Source: Actinoallomurus sp.
GTDB taxonomy: Bacteria; Actinomycetota; Actinomycetes; Streptosporangiales; Streptosporangiaceae
DNA: 36,985 bases
Direction: 5' to 3'
Assembly (NCBI GenBank): GCA_025964685.1
Contig: JAOPYG010000362.1
Span: forward strand, 1-36,985
Shown: positions 21,709 through 30,834 of the stretch, in pieces
Position numbering within the stretch: position 1 is the stretch's first letter
Layout of the letters: each line of letters opens with the position of its first letter
The notes under the pieces: generated by a model
Database searches by the model: none
The model's input: the letters and a program-made list of their open reading frames with translations, nothing else
What the model was told of the DNA's origin: nothing
Program-made: the position numbers and the translations under genes

Positions 21709-23226
21709 ATGGCACGGCGTCAGGCTGGAGGGCGGGCGGTGAACGGCCGCGAGCCGATCCCGGTCGCCGGACTCTGGCGCGCCCTGGGGCTCACCCTCGC
21801 GTCGTCCGTCGTCTGGGGCGTCGCGCACGTCTGGGCGGGGCGCCGCGCCGTCGGTTTCAGCCTCATGGCCCTGCTGGCGGTCCTGTTCCTCGGCAGTGCG
21901 ACGGCCGCGTTCGCGTTCCAGGAACAGCTCAAGCAGGTCGCGGTCCAGCACACCTTCCTCAACCTGATCACCGCGGGGATCCTCGTCCTCGCCGTGGGGT
22001 GGGGCGCGATCGTCATCCGCTCGTACCAGGTGGTACGGCCGACGGGCCTGCCCACCGCGATGCGCGTCACGTCCGGCGCCCTCGTCGTGATCGTCGCGAT
22101 GATGGTCTGCACGCCACTGGTGTACGCGGCGAACGCGACCTACGTGCTCGGCGACACGCTCTCCACCATCTTCTCCGGCGACCAGTCCGGCGCGCACATC
22201 AACGCCGCCGATCCCTGGAAGGGCCGGCCGCGCATCAACATCCTGCTGCTCGGCGGCGACGGCGGTAAGGACCGCACCGGCATCCGCACCGACAGCATGA
22301 CGGTCGCCAGCATCGACACCCATACCGGCAACACGGTCCTGATGAGCCTGCCCCGCAGCCTGCAGAAGTTCCCGCTGCCGGCGCGGCTGCGCTCCAAGTG
22401 GCCGTACGGCTACACCGGTGACGCCCCGGACCCCCAGCATCCCGGCAGCGTGGGGCTGCTGAACGAGCTGTACATCCAAGGTGAGCAGCATCCCGAGCTG
22501 GTGCCCGGTTACAAGAAGGGGCAGCGCGGTCCCCACATGGTCGAGGACGTCATCGGCTACCTCCTCGGCCTGAAGATGGACTACTACGTCCTGGTCAACC
22601 TCGACGGGTTCAAGGACATCGTCAACGCCATGGGCGGCGTGACGGTGCGCATCGAAAAGCGACTGCCGATCGGCGGCGAGATCGTCAACGGCGTGCAGAC
22701 GCGTCCGCCGACGGGCTATCTCCCTGCCGGCAAGCACCATCTCAACGGCACGCAGGCCCTCTGGTACGGCCGATCTCGTGACGCGGACGACGACTTCCAC
22801 CGGATGGACCGGCAGAAGTGCCTGATGAAGGACATCGCGGATCAGGCCGACCCACAGAAGGTCGTCACCCACTTCGAGAAGCTCGCCAACGCGGCCAAGA
22901 GCACCATCTCCACCAACATTCCGGCCAAGCTGCTGCCCGCGCTGGTCAAGCTGTCCGGCTCCGTCAAGCACGGCGCCGACATCCACAGCCTGCCGTTCAA
23001 CCCGGGCAAGATCGCCAACTTCCACGTCTATGAGCCGAGCTTGACGGTCATGCGCCGGGCGACCACGAAGGCCATCGCGGACAGCACGAAGCCGAGTGCG
23101 CCCCCGGTGACTCCGACCGCCACGCCCACCAAGCGCACGGGCACCGGCACCGGCCGCTCCCCGTCCAGCCGTTCCACCAGTGCCTCCTCCGGCGGCGCGG
23201 TTTCCCTGAAGAACATCTGCGGCTAG
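21709..23226 (+). CDS. LCP-family cell-wall glycopolymer ligase (copy 2)
   Basis: The ATG at 21709 follows AGGAGA. The 505-residue protein is a paralogue of copy 1, with the same four-helix N-terminus (LGLTLASSVVWGVAHVWAG, GFSLMALLAVLFLGSATAAF and so on) and LCP domain: RINILLLGGDGGKDRTGIRT, DSMTVASIDTHTGNTVLMSL, MDYYVLVNLDGFKDIVNAMG and ALWYGRSRDADDDFHRMDRQ. Near-identical blocks, KCLMKD-x-A-x-QADPQKV and TISTNIPA, show recent duplication with later divergence in the linker and tail. The tail is Thr/Pro/Ser-rich and also ends with a Cys-Gly pair (KNICG), an intriguing match to copy 1. A 244-bp gap with its own -10-like TACGAT (21582-21587) suggests a separate promoter. It likely works with copy 1 on the same or a related polymer. 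Confidence 0.92.
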   Translation: MARRQAGGRAVNGREPIPVAGLWRALGLTLASSVVWGVAHVWAGRRAVGFSLMALLAVLFLGSATAAFAFQEQLKQVAVQHTFLNLITAGILVLAVGWGAIVIRSYQVVRPTGLPTAMRVTSGALVVIVAMMVCTPLVYAANATYVLGDTLSTIFSGDQSGAHINAADPWKGRPRINILLLGGDGGKDRTGIRTDSMTVASIDTHTGNTVLMSLPRSLQKFPLPARLRSKWPYGYTGDAPDPQHPGSVGLLNELYIQGEQHPELVPGYKKGQRGPHMVEDVIGYLLGLKMDYYVLVNLDGFKDIVNAMGGVTVRIEKRLPIGGEIVNGVQTRPPTGYLPAGKHHLNGTQALWYGRSRDADDDFHRMDRQKCLMKDIADQADPQKVVTHFEKLANAAKSTISTNIPAKLLPALVKLSGSVKHGADIHSLPFNPGKIANFHVYEPSLTVMRRATTKAIADSTKPSAPPVTPTATPTKRTGTGTGRSPSSRSTSASSGGAVSLKNICG

Positions 23227-23283
23227 AGCCGAAAGCCGGCGCGAGCGTCCGGGGCATCGGGTTGGGCGCGGCAGAATGTCCAG

Positions 23284-24570
23284 ATGACCGGTAATCCTCC
23301 GGTGGGTCGTCCTCTGCGGCGCCGTGTGCTGGCCGCGATCGTCGGAGTGGCCGCGTTGGCGGTCGTGCTGTTCGCGATCCCGCTCGCGGTGGCGCTGCAG
23401 CGGGTGTACCTCGACGAGGCGAACGCGTCGCTCGAACGCGACGCGACGCGTCTGTCGGCCGTGGTGCCCGACTCGATCGCGCGCGACCCGAAGCCGGTGC
23501 CGCTCGTGACCCGCATGTCGCAGCGGCTCAGCGTCGGCGTCTACACGCTGGGCGGCCGGCGCGTCACCGGCCGGGGTCCGTCGTATTCGCCCGTCGCTGG
23601 CCACGCGCGCGACGGGCGGGTGCACGAAGCGGTCGAGCACGGACTGCTGACCGTGTCGGCGCCGGTCCCTTCCGATGAGTCGATCGTCGCGGTGATCCGG
23701 GTGGCGACGCCGTACGACAGCGTGTCGGACCAGGCCGAGCGGGCCTGGCTGCTGATGGGCGGGCTGGCCGTCCTCGTGGTCGGGCTGGCGGCCGTGGTCG
23801 CGCGCAGGCAGGCGGGCCGCCTCGCCGCGCCGCTCGAACGCCTCACCAGTGACGCGCAGGCGCTGGGCAGCGGCGACTTCAGCATCCGGGCGCGATCGGT
23901 CGGTGTACGGGAGGCCGACGCCGCGAGCCGTGCCCTGGAGGTGACCGCGCGGCGGCTCGGCGACGTGCTCGATCGGGAACGCGCCTTCAGCGCGCATGTC
24001 TCCCATCAGCTGCGCACCCCGCTGACCGGCCTGCTCCTGGGCCTGGAGGCGGGGCTGGCCGAGGACGACCCGCACGCCGTGATCCGCACCGCCCTCCAGC
24101 GCGGCGAACACCTGCAGGAGATCATCGAGGACCTCGTCCGGCTCTCGCGCGGAAGCGTCGGTGACCGTGGGGTGCTCGACGTGCCGGCCCTGCTGGACGA
24201 GGTGCGGTCCCGTACGGACGTGAGCGTGCGGGTGCCGGAGGATCTGCCAGAGGTGCGGGCCTCGCTGGAGGCCGTACGGCAGATCCTGCACGTCCTGCTG
24301 GACAACGCCGTCACCCACGGCCGTCCGCCGATCACCGTGTCCGCGACGGACCTCGGCTCGGGGCTGGTCATCGACGTCACCGATGGCGGACCCGGGGTGC
24401 CCGACGGGGCCGACGTCTTCCGGGCTCCGAAGGGCGGCCACGGCATCGGGCTCGCGCTTGCCCGCTCGCTTGCCGAAGCGGAGGGTGGCCGCCTCATCTT
24501 GAGGCGTTCCTCACCCCCTACGTTTAGCCTGCTTTTGCCTTCGAGTGGCTACGGTGAGTCACCGGTCTGA
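23284..24570 (+). CDS. Sensor histidine kinase
   Basis: The ATG at 23284 begins 57 bp after the second LCP gene; only a weak ribosome binding site is visible. The 428-residue kinase has membrane helices at about 15-38 and 155-175 enclosing a ~115-residue extracytoplasmic sensor, then a HAMP-like linker (ARRQAGRLAAPLERLTSDAQ, 173-192). The H box is FSAHVSHQLRTPLTGL with His241, the N box VLLDNAVTHG (Asn342), G1 DVTDGGPGV (366-373) and G2 GGHGIGLALARSLAE (385-399). It would sense an envelope signal and phosphorylate the response regulator encoded convergently with a 4-bp gap. Convergent rather than co-directional pairing is unusual. Control of wall genes is inferred from context. Confidence 0.92.
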   Translation: MTGNPPVGRPLRRRVLAAIVGVAALAVVLFAIPLAVALQRVYLDEANASLERDATRLSAVVPDSIARDPKPVPLVTRMSQRLSVGVYTLGGRRVTGRGPSYSPVAGHARDGRVHEAVEHGLLTVSAPVPSDESIVAVIRVATPYDSVSDQAERAWLLMGGLAVLVVGLAAVVARRQAGRLAAPLERLTSDAQALGSGDFSIRARSVGVREADAASRALEVTARRLGDVLDRERAFSAHVSHQLRTPLTGLLLGLEAGLAEDDPHAVIRTALQRGEHLQEIIEDLVRLSRGSVGDRGVLDVPALLDEVRSRTDVSVRVPEDLPEVRASLEAVRQILHVLLDNAVTHGRPPITVSATDLGSGLVIDVTDGGPGVPDGADVFRAPKGGHGIGLALARSLAEAEGGRLILRRSSPPTFSLLLPSSGYGESPV

Positions 24571-24574
24571 CCGC

Positions 24575-25264
24575 TCATTTCTCCCCGGCGACCTCGCGTT
24601 CGTAGCGATAGCCGCGCCCGCGCAGGGTCGTGATGTGCGCGAATGTCCCCAGCTTCCGGCGGAGAGTGGAGACGTGCACGTCAAGGGTCTTGGTCGGACC
24701 GAACCAGTTCTCGTCCCACACCTCGTCCATGAGCTGCTCCCGCGTGACGACCTCGCCCACGCGCGTCACCAGCGCCGCCAGCAGGTCGAACTCCTTCGGC
24801 CGCAGCGGCACTTCGGCGTCACCCGCGTGCACTCGCCGGCCCGGCAGGTCGACGCGTACGCCGCCCACCGTGAGGACCGTGTCACCGGGCACCACGCCGC
24901 GGCGGCGCAGGTGGGCGCGGAGCCGGGCGACGAGCTCGGTCAGCCGGAACGGCTTGGTCAGGTAGTCATCGGCCCCGGCGTCGAGCGCCACCACGACCTC
25001 GAACTCCTCCGTACGGGCCGTGAGCACCACGATCACGGTCTCCGGCAGCTCGGCGCGCAGCCGGCGGCACACCTCGACGCCGTCGACGTCGGGCAGTCCG
25101 AGATCCAGAAGGATCAGGTCCGGCGGATGGTTGTGGGCATCGGCCAGCCCGGCCTGCCCGGTCCGGGCCAGGCTCGCCTCGTAGCCGCTCACGGACAGGG
25201 CCTTGAGCAGCTCCGAGCCGATGACGGCGTCGTCCTCGACGATCAGGATGCGTTCACGCGGCAC
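24575..25264 (-). CDS. OmpR/PhoB-type response regulator
   Basis: A 229-residue regulator from a GTG at 25264. The receiver has ILIVEDDAVIG with Asp11 and Asp12, the phosphoacceptor Asp54 in LILLDLGLPDVDG, Thr82 and Lys104 in DDYLTKPFRLTE. The C-terminal winged helix (about 130-225) is PhoB-like, with PLRPKEFDLLAALVTRVGEV, VTREQLMDEVWDENWFGPTK, TLDVHVSTLRRKLG and RGRGYRYE. It is convergent with the histidine kinase gene, four bases away, and divergent from the TagF-fusion gene 62 bp away. The latter placement lets it control the glycopolymer genes directly; that is inferred. Confidence 0.93.
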   Translation of the reverse strand: MPRERILIVEDDAVIGSELLKALSVSGYEASLARTGQAGLADAHNHPPDLILLDLGLPDVDGVEVCRRLRAELPETVIVVLTARTEEFEVVVALDAGADDYLTKPFRLTELVARLRAHLRRRGVVPGDTVLTVGGVRVDLPGRRVHAGDAEVPLRPKEFDLLAALVTRVGEVVTREQLMDEVWDENWFGPTKTLDVHVSTLRRKLGTFAHITTLRGRGYRYEREVAGEK

Positions 25265-25326
25265 AGACCTGATCCTAGGGATCCTCCCGGGGTGGTCGTC
25301 CGCCGGAAGGCCGAGGGGTTCCCTAC

Positions 25327-28152
25327 ATGACAGACGTCAGCGTGGTCGTCATCGTCTACAACGATGCCGATCGGCTGCCGGCCGCGGTGCGGTCCGTCCT
25401 CGGTCAGTCCCATCGCGACGTCGAGGTGGTGATCGTCGATGATGCCAGCACCGACGCGACGGCCGGGGTGGCCGACGCGCTCGCCGCGGCCGAGCCCGGA
25501 CGCGTGCGGGTGGTCCACCGGGCGGACAACTCCGGCGGCTGCGGGCAGCCGCGCAACGACGGCATCGCCGAGTCGCGCGGCACGTACCTGATGTTCCTCG
25601 ACAGCGACGACACCCTCGACCAGCACGCCTGCCGTAACATGGTCGCCGCCGCCGAGGAGCACGAGGCCGAGCTCGTCTCCGGCTGCTGCTGGCGCGTCTA
25701 CCCGGACAAGGGCGAGGAGAGCGCCTGGTACCGCGGCGTCTACCGCGAGCGGGGCGTGTACGCCTCGGTGCGCGAACGTCCCGAGCTGCTGTACGACACG
25801 CTGTCGACCAACAAGCTGTACCGCCGTGACTTCCTCGACCGTGAGGGCCTGCGATTCGTCGAGCGCCTCCACTACGAGGACCTGCTGTTCAGCACCCAGG
25901 CCTACCTCGCCGCCCGGAAGATCGCGATTATTCCGCACCGCGTCTACAACTGGATGATCTACGAGAACGCCGAGACGCTCTCGATCACCAATCAGCGGGC
26001 CGAGCTGCGCAACTTCGCCGACCGGCTGGAGATCTTCCGGCGCATCGACGCGGTGTACGTGCGGTACGGCGCCGATGACCTCAAGCTGTCCAAGGACGTC
26101 AAGTTCCTCAACCACGACCTGCTGCTGTACGTCCGCGGCCTCCGCAGCCGTGACCGGGAGTACCGCGAGGCGTTCCTCGCCCTGGCGCGTGAGTACATGG
26201 CGACGATCGACCCGCGGGCGTACGGGGAGGCGCACGAGCTCCAGGCGATCATCGGCTTCCTGGTGGCCAGAGGTGACGACGAGGGCGCCGTCACGGCCGC
26301 GGACTACGTCGGGAAGGGCAAGACCGGCAAGCCGCGGCTGACCGCGCCGCTCGTCGAACGCGACGGCCGCATCTACTGGTCCTGCGACCACCTCGACACC
26401 GAGGAAGGACGCCGCATCCTCGACGTGACCGAGCTCGGCATCCACTCGCTGCCGCTGAAGTCGCTCAACCCCGGCGGCCGGGTCACCGGCATGGCGCGTG
26501 CCGGGCGCGAGCTCCGTCTGAGCGGCGACGTCGTCAACCCGCTGAACCGGATCCGCGCCGACGCCGGGCTGAGCGCGCGGCTGGAGTTCCGCGACCGCAG
26601 CCGTACCGGCCGGTTCTTCGCCGTGCCCGCCGAGGTGACGCTCGCGGGCGGCCGGCTCCGGTGGCGCGCCAGGGTCGTGCCGGGACGGGACGTACGCCCC
26701 CTCGGCTTCGTCGACCAGAGCTGGGGCCTGCGCCTGCGGCTGAAGGCGGGCGAGGACGAGCTGATCATCCGGCTGTTCGGGGATGATCCGATGGACGTGT
26801 CGGTGCCGGTACGGCCACGCCTGACGCGTCTCGCCGGTGACCACTTCGAGGCGTACGTCCCCGAGTCCGGGGAGATGGCGTTCCGTCTCGTCGCGCACGG
26901 GCGCGCCGGGCGTGTCACGCTCGCGACGCTCCGGAGGTTGACCGCGACCGGCCGCGGGCGGCGCTGGTGGACGGCGCTGCTGCGCGCCGAACGTCGCTGG
27001 CGGACGGTGTTCACCCGGCGCAGCACCAAGCTCGCCGTCTACAACAAGATCCTCATCCGCCTGCCGATCCGGCGCGACACGATCGTCTTCGAGAGCCACC
27101 TGGGCAAGCAGTACTCTGACAACCCCAGGTACATCTACGAGGAGCTACGTAAGTCCGGCGCGCACCACACCGCGATCTGGTCCTACGCCAAGAACCCCGC
27201 CGGCTTTCCCAAGGACGCCAGGCTGGTGCGCCGTGGCTCGTGGCAGTACTACCTGGCGCTCGCGCGGGCCGGCTACTGGGTGGACAACCAGGGCTTCCCT
27301 CGCGACGCCGTCAAACGCCCGCAGACGATCTACGTCCAGACGTGGCACGGCTCGGCGTACAAGCGCATGGGTTTTGACGAGCCGCAGGTCAAGCGCAGTA
27401 CGAGGGCCCAACGGGACCGTTTCCAGCGGACCGTCGACCGCTACGACGCCTTCCTGATCCGGTCCGAGCACGACGCGCGGACGCTGGCCAAGGGGCTCGG
27501 CGTGCGCGCGGAGCTGATCCGCAGCGGTTATCCGCGCAACGACCCGCTCGTGAACGGTGGCGACACCACCGAGCTGGCCGAGGAGCTGAAGCTCACCGGA
27601 GATGACCGCAAGGTCGTGCTGTACGCGCCGACGTTCCGCGCCGGTCCGGGAGGCAAGGCGCTCAAGCGGTTCGAGATGCCGTTCGACCTGGAGGAGTTCG
27701 CCGAGGAGCTGGGGGAGACCCACGTGCTGCTGGTGCGGCCGCACTACCTCAACGCCGCGGTCGTGCCGCCGAGCCTGCGCGGCGTCGTCCGCGACGTCAC
27801 GGCCGTCCACGACGTCACGTCGCTGCTCCTGCTCGCCGACGCACTCGTCACCGACTACTCCTCGCTGATGTTCGACTATGCGCTGCTCGACCGCCCCACG
27901 ATCTTGTTCGCCCCCGACCTGCAGGAGTACGCCCGCTCCCGCGGCACGTACTTCGACCTGCGGCGGGAGGGGCCCGGCCCGGTCGTGACCGAGCCCGGGG
28001 AGCTGTTCGCGGCGCTCGCCGACCTGCCCGGCGTCGCGGTGCGCTACGCGGAGCGGCGGCGCGGATTCGTCGAGCGCTACGGCGAATACGACCGGGGTAC
28101 CGCCGCGAAACAGGTCATCGACCGCTTCTTCACGGGAGGCCGCGATGCGTGA
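25327..28152 (+). CDS. GT2-TagF bifunctional wall teichoic acid synthase
   Basis: A 941-residue fusion from ATG 25327. The N-terminal GT2 domain (about 1-330) has SVVVIVYNDADRLPAAVRSV, VIVDDASTDAT, NSGGCGQPRNDGI and the metal-binding FLDSDDT. The middle (about 340-590) is a beta-rich TarS-like or linker region. The C-terminal part (about 600-935) matches CDP-glycerol glycerophosphotransferases: FESHLGKQYSDNPRYIYEEL, the catalytic TWHGSAYKRMG, SGYPRND, APTFR and DYSSLMFDYALLDRP. Such fusions build and decorate glycerol- or ribitol-phosphate wall polymers at the inner face of the membrane. The next gene overlaps it by 8 bp. With the tandem LCP ligases upstream, it forms a synthesis-to-attachment set. 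No CDP-glycerol supply gene is in the window. Confidence 0.92.
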   Translation: MTDVSVVVIVYNDADRLPAAVRSVLGQSHRDVEVVIVDDASTDATAGVADALAAAEPGRVRVVHRADNSGGCGQPRNDGIAESRGTYLMFLDSDDTLDQHACRNMVAAAEEHEAELVSGCCWRVYPDKGEESAWYRGVYRERGVYASVRERPELLYDTLSTNKLYRRDFLDREGLRFVERLHYEDLLFSTQAYLAARKIAIIPHRVYNWMIYENAETLSITNQRAELRNFADRLEIFRRIDAVYVRYGADDLKLSKDVKFLNHDLLLYVRGLRSRDREYREAFLALAREYMATIDPRAYGEAHELQAIIGFLVARGDDEGAVTAADYVGKGKTGKPRLTAPLVERDGRIYWSCDHLDTEEGRRILDVTELGIHSLPLKSLNPGGRVTGMARAGRELRLSGDVVNPLNRIRADAGLSARLEFRDRSRTGRFFAVPAEVTLAGGRLRWRARVVPGRDVRPLGFVDQSWGLRLRLKAGEDELIIRLFGDDPMDVSVPVRPRLTRLAGDHFEAYVPESGEMAFRLVAHGRAGRVTLATLRRLTATGRGRRWWTALLRAERRWRTVFTRRSTKLAVYNKILIRLPIRRDTIVFESHLGKQYSDNPRYIYEELRKSGAHHTAIWSYAKNPAGFPKDARLVRRGSWQYYLALARAGYWVDNQGFPRDAVKRPQTIYVQTWHGSAYKRMGFDEPQVKRSTRAQRDRFQRTVDRYDAFLIRSEHDARTLAKGLGVRAELIRSGYPRNDPLVNGGDTTELAEELKLTGDDRKVVLYAPTFRAGPGGKALKRFEMPFDLEEFAEELGETHVLLVRPHYLNAAVVPPSLRGVVRDVTAVHDVTSLLLLADALVTDYSSLMFDYALLDRPTILFAPDLQEYARSRGTYFDLRREGPGPVVTEPGELFAALADLPGVAVRYAERRRGFVERYGEYDRGTAAKQVIDRFFTGGRDA

Positions 28153-29251
28153 CATCTTCATCGTCTGCAACAACCTCGAAGAGCTCGGGGGCCTCCAGCG
28201 GTGGGCGCACCACGTCGGCCGGCTGTTCGCCGAGCGCGGTCACCGGGTGCACCTGATCGGTGTGACGCACGCCCAGGACCGGCACGACTACGGGCGCGAC
28301 CTCCCGTACGACCTGACCGTTCTGCACGAGGTCCCGCCGCCGGACCGGCGCAAGGGCCGGCTGCGGGAAATGCGCCGCCGCGCCGTCCAGCGGCAGGGAG
28401 CGGCCCGGCTGAGCCGGATGTTCCGCGCCGCGCGGCCGGGCGGCGTCATCATCGCGGCGCAGGTGTGGGCGATGGAATGGGTCGCGCTCGCCGACACGGC
28501 CGACATGCCCGTCATCGGCATGAGCCACGAGTCGTACCAGGCGACGAAGACCTCGTCCCGGTATGAGCGGGTGAAACGCCACTTCGCGGACGTGCACCGC
28601 TTCCTCGTCCTCAGCACCGAGGACGCCGACTCCTGGGCCCGCGACGGCATGTCCAACGCCGACTTCATGCCGAACCCCCTGCACGTGACCCCGACGGTGC
28701 GGCCCGACCTGTCGCGGCCCGTCGTCGAGCTCCTCGGGCGGCTGTCCTTCGAGAAGGGGCAGGACATGATGCTGGAGGCATGGGCCGAGGTGAGGGCCGG
28801 CTTCCCGGAGTGGCGGCTGCGCCTGTACGGGGCCGGTCCCGACGAGGCGGCCCTGCGCCGTCAGGCCGAGGACCTCGGCGTCACCGGAAGTGTGGAGTTC
28901 CGCGGGACGACCGCCGACGTCGAGGGCGCGCTGAACGAAGCGTCGATCGTCGCGCTGTCCTCGCGCGTGGAGGGCTTCCCGATGTCGGTGATGGAGGCGA
29001 TGGCCTACGGTCTGCCGACCGTCGCGTTCGACTGCGCGCCCGGCGTACGGGAGCTGATCACCCATGAGTCCGACGGGCTGCTCGTACGGCCGGGCAACAC
29101 GATGCAGTTCGCCGAGCAACTGGCACGCCTGATGGGCGACGAGGGCCTGCGCGCCAAGCTGGGCGAGCAGGCGCGCTCGTCGATCCAGCGCTTCTCCGCC
29201 GAGATGGTCATGGATCGCTGGGAGCGGATGTTCGCGCTGGTCGACCGCTGA
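28145..29251 (+). CDS. GT4-family glycosyltransferase
   Basis: A 368-residue GT-B glycosyltransferase whose ATG overlaps the end of the TagF-fusion gene by 8 bp, so the two are probably translationally coupled. The N-terminal half has MRDIFIVCNNLEELGGLQRW (the GG-containing acceptor-domain loop) and HESYQATKTSSRYERVKRHF. The C-terminal donor domain has VVELLGRLSFEKGQDMMLEA, LRLYGAGPDEAAL and the EX7E region EGFPMSVMEAMAYGLPTVAF. It probably adds a sugar to the wall polymer or starts its linkage unit, acting in the cytoplasm or at the inner membrane face. It ends 8 bp before the convergent gene at 29259. Confidence 0.92.
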   Translation: MRDIFIVCNNLEELGGLQRWAHHVGRLFAERGHRVHLIGVTHAQDRHDYGRDLPYDLTVLHEVPPPDRRKGRLREMRRRAVQRQGAARLSRMFRAARPGGVIIAAQVWAMEWVALADTADMPVIGMSHESYQATKTSSRYERVKRHFADVHRFLVLSTEDADSWARDGMSNADFMPNPLHVTPTVRPDLSRPVVELLGRLSFEKGQDMMLEAWAEVRAGFPEWRLRLYGAGPDEAALRRQAEDLGVTGSVEFRGTTADVEGALNEASIVALSSRVEGFPMSVMEAMAYGLPTVAFDCAPGVRELITHESDGLLVRPGNTMQFAEQLARLMGDEGLRAKLGEQARSSIQRFSAEMVMDRWERMFALVDR

Positions 29252-29258
29252 CGCTGTC

Positions 29259-29660
29259 TCAGGCCCAGTGGGCACGGAGGCGGCCGCCGGGACGGGTGCG
29301 CTGCCACGTGCAGGGCTGCGCCACCTTCGGCTCCGACGTCGCGCGGATCGCCAGGCTCATCAGGCTGATCAGCATGGCCCCGTCCGTGTCGGTGTCGAGC
29401 AGCACGGTCACCCAGTCGTCGTCGGGCCGGGTCACGACATGCCCGCTCTCGACGAGCACCTTGTCCAGGCGCTGGACGAAGACACGCGAGAGCCGGAGGT
29501 CGGCCTCCTCACCCGTGTGCAGGTGAAGAATCTGGCCACCCTGGAAGCTGAAGCTGCGACCGGCACCACAGGATGGACGACCGGCCTCCAGACCTGGCCA
29601 CGTCGTCAACTGCGCGGCCACCCGCTCGGCCGCGCTCCGGCTCTTCGGGGAGCCCGTCAC
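29259..29660 (-). CDS. DUF5519 (luciferase-domain) protein
   Basis: The GTG at 29660 is preferred because the product then starts just before the conserved region; a longer frame would begin at TTG 29711. The 133-residue protein contains ERVAAQLTTWPGLEAGRPSC, SFSFQGGQILHLHTGEEADL and RPDDDWVTVLLDTDTDGAML, typical of the small DUF5519 group named after luciferase-like similarity. No light-producing activity is implied; family function is unknown. It is soluble with no export signal. The gene is convergent with the GT4 gene and divergent from the dehydratase gene. Confidence 0.75.
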   Translation of the reverse strand: MTGSPKSRSAAERVAAQLTTWPGLEAGRPSCGAGRSFSFQGGQILHLHTGEEADLRLSRVFVQRLDKVLVESGHVVTRPDDDWVTVLLDTDTDGAMLISLMSLAIRATSEPKVAQPCTWQRTRPGGRLRAHWA

Positions 29661-29817
29661 GGCGATAGCATTGCCTGTGGCGCTGTTTCCGCGTAAGAGG
29701 GTGCATCCCAATTGTTATCAACGGACTTCGCCATTTTTCTCCTCGTGGCCACCGCCACGACGCCCGTCCGTGCCCCGCAGGCGGTCCCTGTACGACGTGA
29801 CGCCGTACGGTGGATGA

Positions 29818-30747
29818 GTGATCTCCCGTATCGACGTGGAAGCGGCCCGTGTCAGAATCGGCTCGAGGGTGCGCCGGACCCCGGTTCTGTCGACCGATCT
29901 CCACGACCATGGCCTGTGGCTGAAGCTCGAGCAGTTGCAGCAAACCGGTTCGTTCAAGGCGCGGGGCGCCTTCAACCGCGTCCTCGCGGCGACCGAGCGC
30001 GGCGACCTGCCGGAGGCGGGAGTGATCGCCGCCTCGGGCGGCAACGCGGGCCTGGCCGTCGCGTATGTGGCCCGCGAGGTCGGCTCCGCCGCCGAGGTCT
30101 ACGTTCCTGAGACGGCACCCCCGGTGAAGGTCGCCCGGCTGCGCGCACTGGGCGCCTCCGTCCGGCAGGTCGGCCGGGAGTACGCCGACGCCTACGAGGC
30201 CGCCATGAAGCGCGCCGCCGAGACGGGGGCGCTGTTCTGCCACCCGTACGACCAGCCGGAGATCTGCGCGGGCCAGGGCACCCTGGCGCTGGAGCTGGAA
30301 GAACAGACCGGGGGCGTGGACACGGTGCTGGTCTCGGTCGGCGGCGGAGGTCTCATGGCCGGCATCGCGGCCGCCCTCGAGGGCCGGGCCCAGGTCGTCG
30401 CGGTCGAGCCGCGCGGCTGCCCGTCCTTCCACGCGGCACTGGCCGCCGGCGCACCGGTCGACGCGGAGGTGTCGGGCGTGGCGGCCGACTCACTGGGCGC
30501 CCGCCGCACCGGCGACATCCCCTTCGCCGTGGCCCGCCGCACCGGCGTGACCTCACTGCTGGTGAGCGACGACGAGATGATCGCCGCCCGCCGCGAGCTG
30601 TGGGACCGCCACCGCATCGTCGTCGAACACGGCACCGCCGCCGCCTACGCCGCCCTGCTCACGGGCGCGTACGAGCCCTCTCCGGACGAACGCGTCGCCA
30701 TCATCTGCTGCGGTGCCAACACCGACCCCGCCGACCTGGTGAAGTGA
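29818..30747 (+). CDS. PLP-dependent threonine/serine dehydratase-like enzyme
   Basis: A 309-residue fold-type II PLP enzyme from a GTG at 29818. The Schiff-base lysine is Lys47 in QTGSFKARGAFN, the substrate loop is ASGGNAGLAVAY (72-83) and the phosphate-binding Gly-rich loop is SVGGGGLMAGIA (173-184). The length matches catabolic threonine dehydratase or serine/threonine racemase-type enzymes without the regulatory ACT domain of biosynthetic IlvA. It would convert threonine or serine to the 2-oxoacid and ammonia. The C-terminal ICCGANTD is typical. It stands alone between divergent and co-directional neighbours of other functions. Confidence 0.9.
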   Translation: MISRIDVEAARVRIGSRVRRTPVLSTDLHDHGLWLKLEQLQQTGSFKARGAFNRVLAATERGDLPEAGVIAASGGNAGLAVAYVAREVGSAAEVYVPETAPPVKVARLRALGASVRQVGREYADAYEAAMKRAAETGALFCHPYDQPEICAGQGTLALELEEQTGGVDTVLVSVGGGGLMAGIAAALEGRAQVVAVEPRGCPSFHAALAAGAPVDAEVSGVAADSLGARRTGDIPFAVARRTGVTSLLVSDDEMIAARRELWDRHRIVVEHGTAAAYAALLTGAYEPSPDERVAIICCGANTDPADLVK

Positions 30748-30834
30748 CGATCAGCGGATAGGCGGTCACGATGGGTGCGGCTTGGTAGCGTTGCACAAGC
30801 AGTGAACGAGGTCGTCTCCGTGGAGGAGATTCTG

